Source: Gammaproteobacteria bacterium (GTDB taxonomy: Bacteria > Pseudomonadota > Gammaproteobacteria > Nevskiales > Nevskiaceae). From it: a DNA stretch of 64,000 nt. The position numbers were made by a program, and so were the translations under genes. The stretch is taken from positions 1 through 64,000 of the forward strand of contig JAPLSA010000010.1 of NCBI GenBank assembly GCA_026398815.1. The letters run 5' to 3'. The first letter of the stretch is position 1, and each line of letters opens with the position of its first letter. Shown in pieces: positions 55,347 to 64,000 of the stretch. Below the pieces are notes generated by a model. It was not told where the DNA came from. It saw only the letters and a program-made list of their open reading frames with translations, and made no database searches.

Positions 55347-56615
55347 ATGAAGATCCAGTCCGTTCGCGGCATGAACGATGTCCTGCCGGCCGATTCCGCC
55401 GCCTGGCAGCACGTCCACGCCGTCGCTGCGCAAGTCTTTGCCGCCTATGGCTATGGCGAGCTGCGCCTGCCGGTGGTCGAGCGCACCGAGCTGTTCAAGC
55501 GCGCGGTCGGCGAAGTGACCGACGTGGTCGAGAAGGAGATGTACTCGTTCGAAGATCGCGGCGGCGAAGCGCTGTCCCTGCGTCCCGAGCTGACCGCCGG
55601 CGTGGTTCGCGCCGGCATCGAGCACGGCATCCTGTTCAACCAGCAGCAGCGCGTCTGGTGCACCGGCCCGGTGTTCCGTTATGAGCGCCCGCAGGCCGGT
55701 CGCTACCGGCAGTTCCACCAGCTGGATGTCGAAGCCTTCGGCATCGCCACGCCGGATGCCGATGTCGAAGTCATCGCCATCGCCGCGCAGCTGTGGAAGC
55801 GGCTTGGCCTGTCCGGCTTCGAGCTGCAGATCAATACCCTGGGCACGCCGGCCTGCCGCGCCACGCACCGGGCGGCGCTGATCGCCTATCTCGAACAGCA
55901 CGAGGCGGCGCTCGATGAAGATGCCCGCCGCCGTCTGCACAGCAATCCGCTGCGGGTGCTCGATTCCAAGGTGCCGGCCACGCAGGCGATCGTCGCCGGT
56001 GCGCCGCGCCTGCTCGACCATCTCGACGATGCCTCGATCGCGCACTTCGACGCGGTCAAGGCCGGGCTCGATGCGCTCGGCATCGCCTACACGGTCAATC
56101 CGCGGCTGGTGCGCGGCCTCGACTACTACACGCACACGGTGTTCGAGTGGGTCACCGACCAGCTCGGCGCCCAGGGCACGGTCTGCGCCGGTGGCCGCTA
56201 CGACGGCCTGGTCGAACAGCTCGGCGGGCCGAAGACCACCGGCGTCGGCTTCGGCCTCGGCATCGAACGGCTGATCCTGCTGATGGGCGTGCAGAAGGTG
56301 GCGATCACCTCGAACAGCCCGCAGGTCTATGTCTGCCGCTTCGGCGCCGAAGCCGAACGCCAGGCGCTGCAGCTGGCTGAAGCGCTGCGCGACCGTTACC
56401 CGGGCCTGCGGCTGGTGCTCAATGCCGGCGGCGGCGGGCTGAAGTCGCAGCTCAAGCGCGCCGACCAGTCCGGTGCCCGCTACGCGCTGGTGATCGGCGA
56501 CGACGAAGCGGCTGCCGGCACCGTTCAAGTAAAATCCCTGCGCGGCGAAGGCGACGCCTACCTGTGTCGCCAAACGGAGCTGGCTGCGGAACTCGGCAGC
56601 CGACTTGCGCTCTGA
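55347..56615 (+). CDS. hisS: Histidyl-tRNA synthetase
   Basis: 422 residues, class II aminoacyl-tRNA synthetase. Motif 1 and the N-terminal RGMNDVLP are present. Motif 2 is FRYERPQAGRYRQFHQLDVE in its usual place. The histidine-specific LVRGLDYYTHTVFEW follows, and motif 3 is GVGFGLGIERLILLM. A C-terminal anticodon-binding domain completes it. In many relatives ispG lies between rodZ and hisS. It is absent here. Confidence 0.98.
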   Translation: MKIQSVRGMNDVLPADSAAWQHVHAVAAQVFAAYGYGELRLPVVERTELFKRAVGEVTDVVEKEMYSFEDRGGEALSLRPELTAGVVRAGIEHGILFNQQQRVWCTGPVFRYERPQAGRYRQFHQLDVEAFGIATPDADVEVIAIAAQLWKRLGLSGFELQINTLGTPACRATHRAALIAYLEQHEAALDEDARRRLHSNPLRVLDSKVPATQAIVAGAPRLLDHLDDASIAHFDAVKAGLDALGIAYTVNPRLVRGLDYYTHTVFEWVTDQLGAQGTVCAGGRYDGLVEQLGGPKTTGVGFGLGIERLILLMGVQKVAITSNSPQVYVCRFGAEAERQALQLAEALRDRYPGLRLVLNAGGGGLKSQLKRADQSGARYALVIGDDEAAAGTVQVKSLRGEGDAYLCRQTELAAELGSRLAL

Positions 56616-56684
56616 TTCGCGCCCTCCCATCAGCCGACTGACCACCCGAACGGGCGACGCCCCGTCGCCACGCGAGAACGAGAC

Positions 56685-57347
56685 ATGAGCACCCATTACG
56701 ACGACGAAGCCCAAGTCGAAGACCTGCGCCGCTGGTGGAAGGAAAACTGGCTGGCGCTGGCGGTCGGCCTCGGCCTCGGCCTCGGCGCGATCTTCGGCTG
56801 GGAGTACTACCAGAACCGGAAGAACCAGACCCGCGCCGAAGCCTCGCAGCTGTTCGAGGAACTCAAGAAGGCGGTGTCGGCGAAGAAGTTCGACGAGGCC
56901 GGCCGCATGGGCGATCGCCTGGTCGCCGAATTCGAGTCGACGCCGTATGCCGTGGCCGGCGCGATGAAGCTGGCGCAGGCGGCGGTCGAAGAATCCAAGC
57001 TCGATGCCGCGCGCAGCCGTCTCGAATGGGCGGGCGCCCACGCCGATGACGCTGCGCTGAAGCCGCTGATCCAGCTGCGGCTGGCGCGCGTGCTCTGGCA
57101 GCAGGGCAAGCCGGGCGACGCGATGAAGCTGCTCGACGCCGAAGCCGGCAGCTATGTGGTGCTCTACGAAGAACTGCGCGGCGACATCAAGCTCGCCGAA
57201 GGCGACCGCCCAGCTGCGCTCGCGGCCTACACCAAGGCGGTGGCCAGCCTCGGCGACGCCACCACTGGCACCGCCAATGCGCCGATCGCAGACGCGCTGC
57301 AGAAGAAGATCGACGATCTCGCCGACGTCGCGGCGGTGAAATCGTGA
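56685..57347 (+). CDS. yfgM: YfgM family tetratricopeptide-like membrane protein
   Basis: 220 residues. The N-terminal STHYDDEAQVEDLRRWWKEN block precedes a Gly-rich single membrane helix (about 24-44). The periplasmic domain has TPR-like helices, VAGAMKLAQAAVEESKLDAA and LLDAEAGSYVVLYEELRGD. YfgM works with SecYEG and chaperones such as PpiD at the translocon. ATGA-like GTG overlap with bamB. Confidence 0.94.
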   Translation: MSTHYDDEAQVEDLRRWWKENWLALAVGLGLGLGAIFGWEYYQNRKNQTRAEASQLFEELKKAVSAKKFDEAGRMGDRLVAEFESTPYAVAGAMKLAQAAVEESKLDAARSRLEWAGAHADDAALKPLIQLRLARVLWQQGKPGDAMKLLDAEAGSYVVLYEELRGDIKLAEGDRPAALAAYTKAVASLGDATTGTANAPIADALQKKIDDLADVAAVKS

Positions 57348-58498
57348 CATCGCGGTTTGCCCTGCTGCTGGTCGCGGCGGCGCTGGCCGTCAGCGCCTGC
57401 TCGTCGAAGCCGAAGGTTCGCGAGCCGACCGAACTGGTCGCCATCAAGCAGCCTGAAATCCGGCTCAAGGAAGTCTGGTCGCGCTCGGCCGGCAACGGCA
57501 GCAAGACGCTGTACTCCGGTCTGCGCCTGGCGCTGGAAGCCGATGCGCTGTACACCGCCTCGATCGACGGTCAGGTGTTCGCGCTGACGCCAGCCACCGG
57601 CGCCACCATCTGGCGCGCCGCGACCAAGGCCCGGATCATCGCCGGCCCGACGGTGTCCGGCGACCTGGTGCTGGTCGGCACGCTCGATGGCGAAGTCATC
57701 GCGCTGAAGCGCGCCAGTGGCGCCGAAAGCTGGCGCGCCTCGCTGCCGAGCGAAGTGCTGGCACCGCTGGCCGCCAGCGGCGACATCGTTGTCGCGCGCG
57801 CAGCGGACGGCCGCGAGTTCGGCCTGTCGGTCACCGACGGCAGCCGGATCTGGAGCTTCGACCGCACCATTCCGAACCTGACCCTGCGTGGCCTTTCCAA
57901 GCCGCTGATCCTCGGCAACCGCGTCTACACCGGGCTCGACAACGGCAAGCTGGTGGCGCTGAACCTCGCCGACGGCGTGCCGGCCTGGGAGCAGAACGTG
58001 TCGGTGCCGACCGGCCGTTCGGAACTGGAGCGGCTGACCGATATCGACGCCGACCTGCTGGCTGCCGACAACGGCATCTACGCGGTGACCTACGGCAACG
58101 ACATCGCGCTGATCGATCCGACGCGCGGTGAAAGCCGCTGGCGGCGCAGCATCAAGAGCTACTCGGGCATGACGGCCACCGACAAGGCGCTCTATGTCAC
58201 CGACAACGACGGCGTGCTGTGGGCGCTCGACCCGGACACCGGCGCGGTGTCGTGGAAGCAGGAGTCGCTGAAGTTCCGTCGCCTGTCGCCGCCGGGCATG
58301 CTGGCGAACTACGTGATCGCCGCCGACTTCCAGGGCTATGTGCATTTCTTCGACCCGGGCGATGGCCACGCGGTGGCGCGTGTCAACCTGGGTGGCGATC
58401 CGGTGATCAGCGCGCCGGTCAGCGATGGCGAGCGCGTCTACCTGCTCGACACCACCGGCGACATCGCCGCCTACCGGATCGAGACGCCGAAGCCGTAA
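57344..58498 (+). CDS. bamB: Outer membrane assembly lipoprotein BamB
   Basis: 384 residues. The signal peptide ends in the lipobox SACSS (about 19-21). The mature protein is an eight-bladed beta-propeller with repeated PQQ-like motifs (VFALTPATGATIWRA; VIALKRASGAESWRA; LVALNLADGVPAWEQ). It is part of the BAM complex that inserts outer membrane proteins. A GTG start overlaps yfgM, and a terminator follows. Confidence 0.96.
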   Translation: MTSRFALLLVAAALAVSACSSKPKVREPTELVAIKQPEIRLKEVWSRSAGNGSKTLYSGLRLALEADALYTASIDGQVFALTPATGATIWRAATKARIIAGPTVSGDLVLVGTLDGEVIALKRASGAESWRASLPSEVLAPLAASGDIVVARAADGREFGLSVTDGSRIWSFDRTIPNLTLRGLSKPLILGNRVYTGLDNGKLVALNLADGVPAWEQNVSVPTGRSELERLTDIDADLLAADNGIYAVTYGNDIALIDPTRGESRWRRSIKSYSGMTATDKALYVTDNDGVLWALDPDTGAVSWKQESLKFRRLSPPGMLANYVIAADFQGYVHFFDPGDGHAVARVNLGGDPVISAPVSDGERVYLLDTTGDIAAYRIETPKP

Positions 58499-58522
58499 GG
58501 CCAGGCGGTGTCTGCGGTTTCC

Positions 58523-58551
58523 GCCCCGGGCGCACTGCGCTCGGGGCTTTT
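58523..58551 (+). terminator. Hairpin terminator between bamB and der
   Basis: GCCCCGGGCGCAC then TGCGCTCGGGGC pairs as GCCCCG/CGGGGC and GCGCA/TGCGC, separated by one-base bulges, and TTTT follows. It lies 25 bases after the bamB stop. Confidence 0.75.
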
Positions 58552-58614
58552 GTCGTCTTGGCGTCAGGCCGCGTAGGCTGCCGCCAGCGATGGTTTTCCA
58601 GATGGTCGAGAATC

Positions 58615-60081
58615 ATGAGCAGCATCCCTGAAGTGCCCCCTGCCGAAGCCTCCGACGCTGATGTGCCCGCCGTGGCGGAACCGAAGATGCTGCCGGTCAT
58701 CGCCCTGGTCGGTCGGCCCAACGTCGGCAAGTCGACCCTGTTCAACCGCTTCACCAACAGCCGTGACGCGCTGGTCGCCGACTACGCCGGCCTGACCCGC
58801 GACCGCCAGTACGGGCAGGGCACGTTCGAGGGCAAGCGCTTCATCGTCGTCGACACCGGCGGGCTGATGCCGGAATCCTCCGATGCGCTCGCCGCGCTGG
58901 CCGAGGCACAGGCGCGCATCGCCATCGAGGATGCCGACCACGTGCTGTTCCTGGTCGACGCCAAGGCCGGGCTGGTGGGCAGCGACCTCGAGATCGCCCG
59001 CGCACTGCGCAAGCTCGGCAAGCCGGTGCGGCTGCTGGCCAACAAGTCGGAAGGCATGGCCGCGTCGCTGGTCGCCGATTTCTACAAGCTCGGGCTCGGC
59101 GACCCGACGGTGATTTCCGCCGAGTTCGGCGACGGTGTCGGCGGCCTGCTGCGCGGCCTGCTGGCCGACACGCCGGTGACGGCCATCGATCCGGAGTTCG
59201 ACGACGGCACGATTCGGGTGGCGATCGTCGGCCGCCCGAACGCCGGCAAGTCGACCCTGCTGAACCGCCTGATCGGCGAAGACCGGGTGCTGGCCTCGAA
59301 CGAGCCGGGCACCACGCGCGATTCGATCACCGTGCCGTTCGAGTGGGGCGGCCGGAAATTCCAGCTGATCGACACCGCCGGCATCCGGCGCAAGTCGCGG
59401 GTCACCGAGGTGATCGAGAAGTTCTCGATCGTCAAAACCCTGCAGGCCATCGACCGTGCCCATGTGGTGATCTCGATGGTCGACGCCCATGACGAGATCG
59501 GCACCCACGATGCGCGGGTGATGGGCCTGGTCGCCCACCACGGCCGGGCGATGGTGCTGGCGGTCAACAAGTGGGACGGGCTCGACGCCGACAAGCGCAA
59601 GTGGGTGCGCGAGATGGTCGAGTTCAAGCTGCCGTTCCTCGACTACGTGCCGGTCGATTTCATCTCCGCGCTGCACGGCTCCGGCCTGCGCGAGCTGATG
59701 GAACACGTGATCGCCGGCTACGAGGCAACCACCCGCGAAATGGCCACACCTGAGCTGAACCGGGTGCTGATCGCGGCGGTGGAAAAGCACGCGCCGCACG
59801 CCGTGCTCGGCCGCCGCATCAAGCTGCGCTACTGCCACCAGAGCGGCCGCAATCCGCCGGCGATCATGATTCACGGCAACCAGACCGACAAACTCAAGGA
59901 CAGCTACGTCGCCTACCTCGCCAACACCTTCCGCGCCGCGTTCAAGCTGCAGGGCGTGCCGCTGAAGCTCGAATTCAAGACCGGCGATAACCCGTTCAAG
60001 AACAAGAAGAGCGACCTGTCGCCGGCGATGCAGATGAAGGCCAAGCGGCTGGCGGCGCAGTCGGCGCGGACCAAGAAGTAG
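58615..60081 (+). CDS. der: Ribosome biogenesis GTPase Der (EngA)
   Basis: 488 residues with two tandem G domains: GRPNVGKST at 33-41 and GRPNAGKST in the second half. DTGGLMPE and DTAGIRRKSRVTE are the switch regions, and NKWDGLDADK is the second NKxD. The C-terminal KH-like domain carries the RIKLRYCHQSGRNPPAIMIHGN signature in parts. A Pro/Glu/Ala-rich N-terminal extension of about 25 residues is unusual. It is needed for 50S assembly. Confidence 0.97.
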   Translation: MSSIPEVPPAEASDADVPAVAEPKMLPVIALVGRPNVGKSTLFNRFTNSRDALVADYAGLTRDRQYGQGTFEGKRFIVVDTGGLMPESSDALAALAEAQARIAIEDADHVLFLVDAKAGLVGSDLEIARALRKLGKPVRLLANKSEGMAASLVADFYKLGLGDPTVISAEFGDGVGGLLRGLLADTPVTAIDPEFDDGTIRVAIVGRPNAGKSTLLNRLIGEDRVLASNEPGTTRDSITVPFEWGGRKFQLIDTAGIRRKSRVTEVIEKFSIVKTLQAIDRAHVVISMVDAHDEIGTHDARVMGLVAHHGRAMVLAVNKWDGLDADKRKWVREMVEFKLPFLDYVPVDFISALHGSGLRELMEHVIAGYEATTREMATPELNRVLIAAVEKHAPHAVLGRRIKLRYCHQSGRNPPAIMIHGNQTDKLKDSYVAYLANTFRAAFKLQGVPLKLEFKTGDNPFKNKKSDLSPAMQMKAKRLAAQSARTKK

Positions 60082-60143
60082 GTGCCGGTGGTGCTTGGCG
60101 CCAGACGGAGAAAGAAGGCCTTGAGTCGTCAGCCGGGCTGGCC

Positions 60144-61337
60144 ATGAACCGCCGCCGCATCGCCGTGACCCTCGCCGGTGTCGCGGCCTTCATCAACCTG
60201 TATGCGCCGCAGTCGCTGCTGCCGCTGCTGCGCGAGTGGATCGGCCAGGACGCGGCCCGCGCCGGCATGATCGTCTCGGCCGGCACTTTCGGAGTGGCAC
60301 TGGCGGCGCCGTTCGCCGGCCTGCTGGCGGACCGCTTCGGCCGTCGTCGGGTCATCGTCTTCGCGGCCTTCCTGGCGGTGCTGCCGGGCCTGCTGTCGGG
60401 TCTTGCGCCGACACCCGAATGGCTGATGCTGATCCGCCTCGCCCAGGGTCTGTGCCTGCCGGGCATCTTCGCGGTGACGGTGGCCTACATCGCCGAGGAA
60501 TGGCCGGCCAGCGAAGCGCGCGGCGTCACCGCTGTGTATGTCGCCGGCACCATCGGTGGCGGCTTCTGCGGGCGGCTGATGTCCGGCGTGGTCGCCGAGT
60601 TCTTCGGCTGGCGCTGGGGCTTCGTCGCGCTGGCCGCACTGCAGCTGCTGATCGCGCTGCTGATCCGCGCCTGGCTGCCGCCTGGGCGGGATGTGCCGAA
60701 GACGCGCGGCAGCGCGCGCACGCCGTTGCTGCCGCTGCTGATCCGGCCCGGACTGCGCGGCGCGTTCGCCACCGGCTTCCTGATGCTGTTCAGCCTGGTT
60801 GGCGGCTTCACCTACATGACCCTGCACCTCAGCGCGCCGCCGTTCTCGCTCGGCCCGGCCGCGCTGTCGATGATCTTCGCTGTCTACCTCGCAGGTGTCG
60901 TGGTGACGCCGTACTCCGGCCGGCTGCTGAACGCCTTCGGCCACGCCCGCGTGCTGGTGATGGCCTGGGGGCTGGGTTTCGCAGGCCTGCTGCTGACCCT
61001 GTGGCCGGCGCTGCTGCCGGTGGCTTTGGGCCTGTGCCTGTTCTCGGTCGGCCTGTTCATCGCCCAGACCGCCACCACCAGCTTCGTCGGCGAGATCGCC
61101 GGAGCCGAGCGCGGCCCGGCTGTCGGCCTGTACGTCACCTGCTACTACTTCGGCGGCAGTGTCGGCGGCGTGTTGCCGTCCGTGGTCTGGCACTGGGCTG
61201 GCTGGCCCGGCGTGGTCGGCCTGCTGTGCGTTGCCGGCGCGCTGGCCTCGGTGATCGGCTGGAAAAGCTACCGCTTCCCGAAGGACGAGCCGCATCCGGT
61301 CACCGATGCACTGCCGGAGTGTGGCGGCGAGGCTTGA
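60144..61337 (+). CDS. MFS transporter, YnfM-like
   Basis: 397 residues with twelve hydrophobic segments. The loop 2-3 motif A is GLLADRFGRRRVI (about 58-70). The half-repeat near 250 (AGVVVTPYSGRLLNAFGHAR) is the second copy. It is an inner-membrane drug or solute exporter, substrate unknown. YnfM-type proteins are the closest I recall. It stands 62 bases after der and may share transcription. Confidence 0.88.
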   Translation: MNRRRIAVTLAGVAAFINLYAPQSLLPLLREWIGQDAARAGMIVSAGTFGVALAAPFAGLLADRFGRRRVIVFAAFLAVLPGLLSGLAPTPEWLMLIRLAQGLCLPGIFAVTVAYIAEEWPASEARGVTAVYVAGTIGGGFCGRLMSGVVAEFFGWRWGFVALAALQLLIALLIRAWLPPGRDVPKTRGSARTPLLPLLIRPGLRGAFATGFLMLFSLVGGFTYMTLHLSAPPFSLGPAALSMIFAVYLAGVVVTPYSGRLLNAFGHARVLVMAWGLGFAGLLLTLWPALLPVALGLCLFSVGLFIAQTATTSFVGEIAGAERGPAVGLYVTCYYFGGSVGGVLPSVVWHWAGWPGVVGLLCVAGALASVIGWKSYRFPKDEPHPVTDALPECGGEA

Positions 61338-61376
61338 GGCGCGGCTCGCCATCAAAGGCCGTACCGGAGTTGACGC

Positions 61377-62159
61377 TCAGCCGGTTGGCGCGGCTCCGAA
61401 GAGATCGCGCCAGGCGAAGTAGGACGACATGGCCATCACCATCGCCCAACAGAACATCAGTGCGATGCCGAGCACCATGATTGCTGGGGTATTGACGAAG
61501 AATCCGACCGCGATCGGGATCAGCAGTGGCAGCAGGATCAACAGCGACTGCAGCAACCAGACCAGCAGCGGAGCCCAATTGGGAAGGAACGCCATGGCAC
61601 TGAGCGGGATGGCGCGAAGCACATTGCACCGATCCAGCTGGATCAGCTGAACGCAGAAGGCCATCGCCACCGGGAAGCTCACGAGGCATGCCACAGCCAG
61701 GCCGCGAAGGACACCGAATGACTCGCCTGGAGCAAGGCCGGCTTCAGCCGCTTCTCCAGTGACCGGACTCGGCCCAGGCAGAGAAGTCGCAACGCCCAGC
61801 GCCTCGGTGACCAAGGCGTTGACGATGCCCAGCGCGAGCAGGTGATCGAAACGCAGTCGTTTGAACGCCGCCACGACCCCGCTCGCCCGGGGCGGCTCGC
61901 CTTTGACGGCGGCATCGACGAGTTGCATGGACACCGCCGAGCCCAGCACACCCAGCAGTGCAGCGAGATGCATGCCCACCATTGGAATCCGGGAGAGGGC
62001 GAGCAGCGGCAGCATCACCACTGCAAAGATCAGCGACCAGCGCAGTGGTGCGGCGCGAAACAGTTGCCAGCCCGACTCGATCCAGTCGCTGCCGGCTCCA
62101 GCGCGGATGCCACGCTGCACGATGGGGACATTGTCGAGTGGCGGCACGGGGTTGCTCAT
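61377..62159 (-). CDS. Hypothetical membrane protein, BPSS1780-like
   Basis: 260 residues with about six hydrophobic segments. The N-terminal RAGAGSDWIESGWQLFRAAP before the first helix, and LALGIVNALV in the middle, recall the BPSS1780-type family, which is uncharacterised. The start at 62159 is the ATG that gives the usual polar N-terminus (MSNPVPPLDNVPIVQRG). Sequence upstream in the same frame (to 62282) looks like chance coding. It is convergent with the MFS gene. Confidence 0.75.
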   Translation of the reverse strand: MSNPVPPLDNVPIVQRGIRAGAGSDWIESGWQLFRAAPLRWSLIFAVVMLPLLALSRIPMVGMHLAALLGVLGSAVSMQLVDAAVKGEPPRASGVVAAFKRLRFDHLLALGIVNALVTEALGVATSLPGPSPVTGEAAEAGLAPGESFGVLRGLAVACLVSFPVAMAFCVQLIQLDRCNVLRAIPLSAMAFLPNWAPLLVWLLQSLLILLPLLIPIAVGFFVNTPAIMVLGIALMFCWAMVMAMSSYFAWRDLFGAAPTG

Positions 62160-62396
62160 CTCATTCCATTGGATGGGAAGGTGCCATTCCTCAGCGACCC
62201 GTCGAAACGCGAGGGCCGCGTTGGTGCACCGGCAATTGCTGTGTGCGGGTCGATCCGACCTCAACCCGCCGATAGTGTCCACGCCGGCGGATCACCATGC
62301 AATCGCGCCCGCTCTGCCACAGCAGTGTTGAAGGCGTTCCCCGGCAGCGAGCGCGGTTCCCGCAAGGCCCTACCCCGGGCAGCAGGTCGCCGAATG

Positions 62397-62433
62397 AAAA
62401 ACGGCGCGCCGGGCGGCGAGGCCCGACGCGCCG
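62397..62433 (-). terminator. Rho-independent terminator of the second acyl-CoA dehydrogenase
   Basis: On the minus strand CGGCGCGTCGGGC pairs with GCCCGGCGCGCCG (one T-G wobble), 6-base loop, then TTTTT. It begins 16 bases after the stop. Confidence 0.88.
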
Positions 62434-62448
62434 CGCGATCACCGTGGT

Positions 62449-63624
62449 TCAGCGGCCGACGAGGCTGCGCGCAATCACTTCCTTCATGATTTCGCTGGTG
62501 CCGCCGTAGATGCGCTGGATGCGGGCATCGGCCCAGTAGCGGCTGATCGGGTATTCGGTCATGTAGCCGTAGCCGCCGAACAGCTGCAGGCAGGCGTCGG
62601 TGACCCGGCCTTCCATTTCGGTGGTAGCCAGCTTGACCATCGCGGCGGTTGGCACGTCGAGCTTGCCGACGGCGTACTGGGCGTTGCACTTCTCGACAAA
62701 GGCGCGGTGCACCTCGATGTCGGTCTTGCACTTGGCCAGTTCGAAGCGGGTGTTCTGGAAGCTGGCGATCGGATTGCCGAAGGCCTTGCGTTCCATCGTG
62801 TAGGCGATGGTCTTCTCCAGCGCGCCCTGGGCGTGGCCGACGGCGGTCACCGCCAGCGCCAGACGCTCGCGCGGCAGTTCGTCGACCAGATGGCCGAAGC
62901 CGCCGCCCACCCGGCCCAGCACTTCATCGGCCGAAATCTTCACGTTGTCGAAGAACAGCTCGCTGGTGTCGGCCGAGTGCAGGCCGATCTTGTCGAGGTT
63001 GCGGCCGCGCTTGAAGCCGGGCAGCGAGGTGTCGAAGGTGAACAGCGTGGTGCCCCTGGCACCGGCCTTCGGATCGGTCTTGGTGGCCAGCACCACGACG
63101 CCGGCATGCTGGCCATTGGTGATGAAGGTCTTCGAGCCGTTGATGACATAGCCGCCGTTGCCGTCCGGCAGCGCGCTGGTCTTGATGCCCTGCAGGTCGG
63201 AACCGGCGCCCGGCTCGGACATGCCGATGGCGCCGATGCATTCGCCGGTCACCATCTTCGGCAGGTATTTCTGGCGCTGGTAGTCGCTGCCCAGGTGAAG
63301 GATGTAAGGCGCGGCGATGTCGGAATGCACCGACAGGTTCGAGGCCAGCGCCAGGAAGCCCATCCGCGCGGCTTCCTCGAGCACCACCATCGAGAACTCG
63401 AACGGCGCTCCGGCACCGCCGTACTCCTCCGGAAGATCGACGCAGAGCAGGCCGTTGGCGCCCATCTCCAGGTACAGCGAGGCCGGGAACTTGCCGTCCT
63501 TCTCCCACTTCTCGTAGTGCGGCTCGACGTGTTCGGCGAAGAAGCGGCGAACCGTGTCGCGGAACAGCTCGAGTTCTGCGGCGTCGACAGCGGGCGCAGC
63601 GCCGGCAGCAAGGACAGCGTTCAT
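62449..63624 (-). CDS. Acyl-CoA dehydrogenase, long-chain-like
   Basis: 391 residues, FAD enzyme of beta-oxidation. SEPGAGSDLQGI and FITNGQHAGVVVLATK hold the flavin and substrate. The position of the medium-chain base (YEGT) reads IYGGTSEIMKEVIA here, so Gly replaces Glu. As in the long-chain and isovaleryl groups the base should lie on another helix, and HAQGALEKTIAYTMERKAFG offers a Glu there. The length and the NAVLAAG-type N-terminal tail are normal. It has its own terminator. Confidence 0.92.
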   Translation of the reverse strand: MNAVLAAGAAPAVDAAELELFRDTVRRFFAEHVEPHYEKWEKDGKFPASLYLEMGANGLLCVDLPEEYGGAGAPFEFSMVVLEEAARMGFLALASNLSVHSDIAAPYILHLGSDYQRQKYLPKMVTGECIGAIGMSEPGAGSDLQGIKTSALPDGNGGYVINGSKTFITNGQHAGVVVLATKTDPKAGARGTTLFTFDTSLPGFKRGRNLDKIGLHSADTSELFFDNVKISADEVLGRVGGGFGHLVDELPRERLALAVTAVGHAQGALEKTIAYTMERKAFGNPIASFQNTRFELAKCKTDIEVHRAFVEKCNAQYAVGKLDVPTAAMVKLATTEMEGRVTDACLQLFGGYGYMTEYPISRYWADARIQRIYGGTSEIMKEVIARSLVGR

Positions 63625-63791
63625 CGGGGGATCACTCCGGTCGGAAATTCGGGACGGCGAGGATACCGCCGCTGCCGCAGCGCGGGAAACAAGCGTTCGC
63701 TAGTCGACCGCGCACCTGCGTCAGGGTCGCCGTCGTGAAGCCGTTCGCGTTCGGGACGACAGCAGATGGTCCCGGCGCGCGATTTGCGTGA

Positions 63792-63860
63792 ATGGACCGA
63801 AACACTCACTGGAAGCCGGTCGTGGAACTGGATTTAATGAACATGAACGAGGTTCCATGA
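63792..63860 (+). CDS. Candidate mini-ORF, 22 codons
   Basis: An ATG-initiated open frame reads MDRNTHWKPVVELDLMNMN and then EVP before TGA. An in-frame stop precedes it at 63789. It overlaps the following mini-ORF by ATGA at 63857-63860. It may be a leader peptide or a chance frame. It is included because three such overlaps occur in a row. Confidence 0.3.
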   Translation: MDRNTHWKPVVELDLMNMNEVP

Positions 63861-63916
63861 CCGCGGATAGCGAGTCCCACCGGTACGGCAGCAGCGACGA
63901 CCCCAGCGCGCGATGA
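63857..63916 (+). CDS. Candidate mini-ORF, 19 codons
   Basis: Reads MTADSESHRYGSSDDPSAR and stops at the TGA that overlaps the ATG of the next gene (ATGA at 63913-63916). A GAGG lies 5-6 bases before its start. It could be a translationally coupled leader or short gene. Confidence 0.35.
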   Translation: MTADSESHRYGSSDDPSAR

Positions 63917-64000
63917 TCGGCAAGAACACGCTCGTCACGGCCTTCGCGGAGCAGGTCGACAAACGCTACCAGCCCGGTCAGCCGGCCAGCTTCTGGGACT
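63913..64000 (+). CDS. Unidentified gene, 3'-truncated by window edge
   Basis: An open frame of 29 codons starts MIGKNTLVTAFAEQVDKR and runs off the end. An in-frame stop at 63868 and the lack of other start codons after it make 63913 the likely start. Too little is visible for a family assignment. It overlaps the preceding mini-ORF by ATGA. Confidence 0.5.
   Translation, partial: MIGKNTLVTAFAEQVDKRYQPGQPASFWD

Overview
The window is one contiguous piece of a GC-rich bacterial chromosome with very dense coding. Start and stop codons of neighbouring genes overlap repeatedly as ATGA, GTGA or TGATG. The gene set and order indicate a gammaproteobacterium: ndk-rlmN-pilF-rodZ-hisS-yfgM-bamB-der, yajC-secD-secF, a fimT-pilVWX-pilY1-pilE minor pilin operon, and atpD-atpC followed by glmU. 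The high GC, the two acyl-CoA dehydrogenases, the Tat-exported PhoX and the SulP/carbonic anhydrase pair would fit the Nevskiales/Solimonadaceae or a nearby lineage. That placement is inference. There is no phage, IS element, CRISPR array, rRNA or tRNA gene that I could recognise.

Layout. 1-6142: end of the ATP synthase operon (atpD partial, atpC), a small membrane protein, a carbonic anhydrase/SulP bicarbonate-type pair, and glmU. 6157-10164: an HEXXH protein and a very large penicillin-acylase-family lipoprotein. 10190-16444 (minus): type IV pilus minor pilins and PilY1. 16707-18128: DUF2237 and an alpha/beta hydrolase. 18125-24039: a zinc-homeostasis locus. Two perfect 15-bp Zur-like boxes separate a leftward ABC transporter/DUF3299 operon from a rightward COG0523 metallochaperone GTPase, a Zur regulator and a ROK sugar kinase that has lost its zinc cysteines. 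24044-30362: esterase, DUF4394 lipoprotein, PhoX phosphatase, M61 peptidase. 30365-32744: plsY-birA-coaX. 32755-41855: small accessory and stress genes (cupin, DUF1272, GST, CWC protein, glutathione peroxidase), tgt, and a DmdC-like acyl-CoA dehydrogenase. 42028-46837: yajC-secD-secF, a toxin-antitoxin pair, suhB. 46925-51727: trmJ, a 2-oxoglutarate oxygenase and an unusual Fe-S set (two tandem cysteine desulfurases, a degenerate IscU-like scaffold, an A-type carrier). 51870-60081: ndk to der. 60144-64000: MFS transporter, membrane protein, second acyl-CoA dehydrogenase, and the start of a truncated gene preceded by overlapping mini-ORFs.

The most rewarding region is the zinc locus. Boxes, regulator, GTPase and transporter fit a low-zinc response. 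The adjoining ROK kinase keeps the zinc-finger scaffold but has none of its three cysteines, as expected of a zinc-sparing paralog. The ABC part resembles, from memory, the Vibrio ZrgABCDE and Pseudomonas PA4063-PA4066 systems, so it is not wholly new, but the arrangement here differs. The second is the Fe-S cluster, whose scaffold lacks two residues normally needed for cluster assembly.
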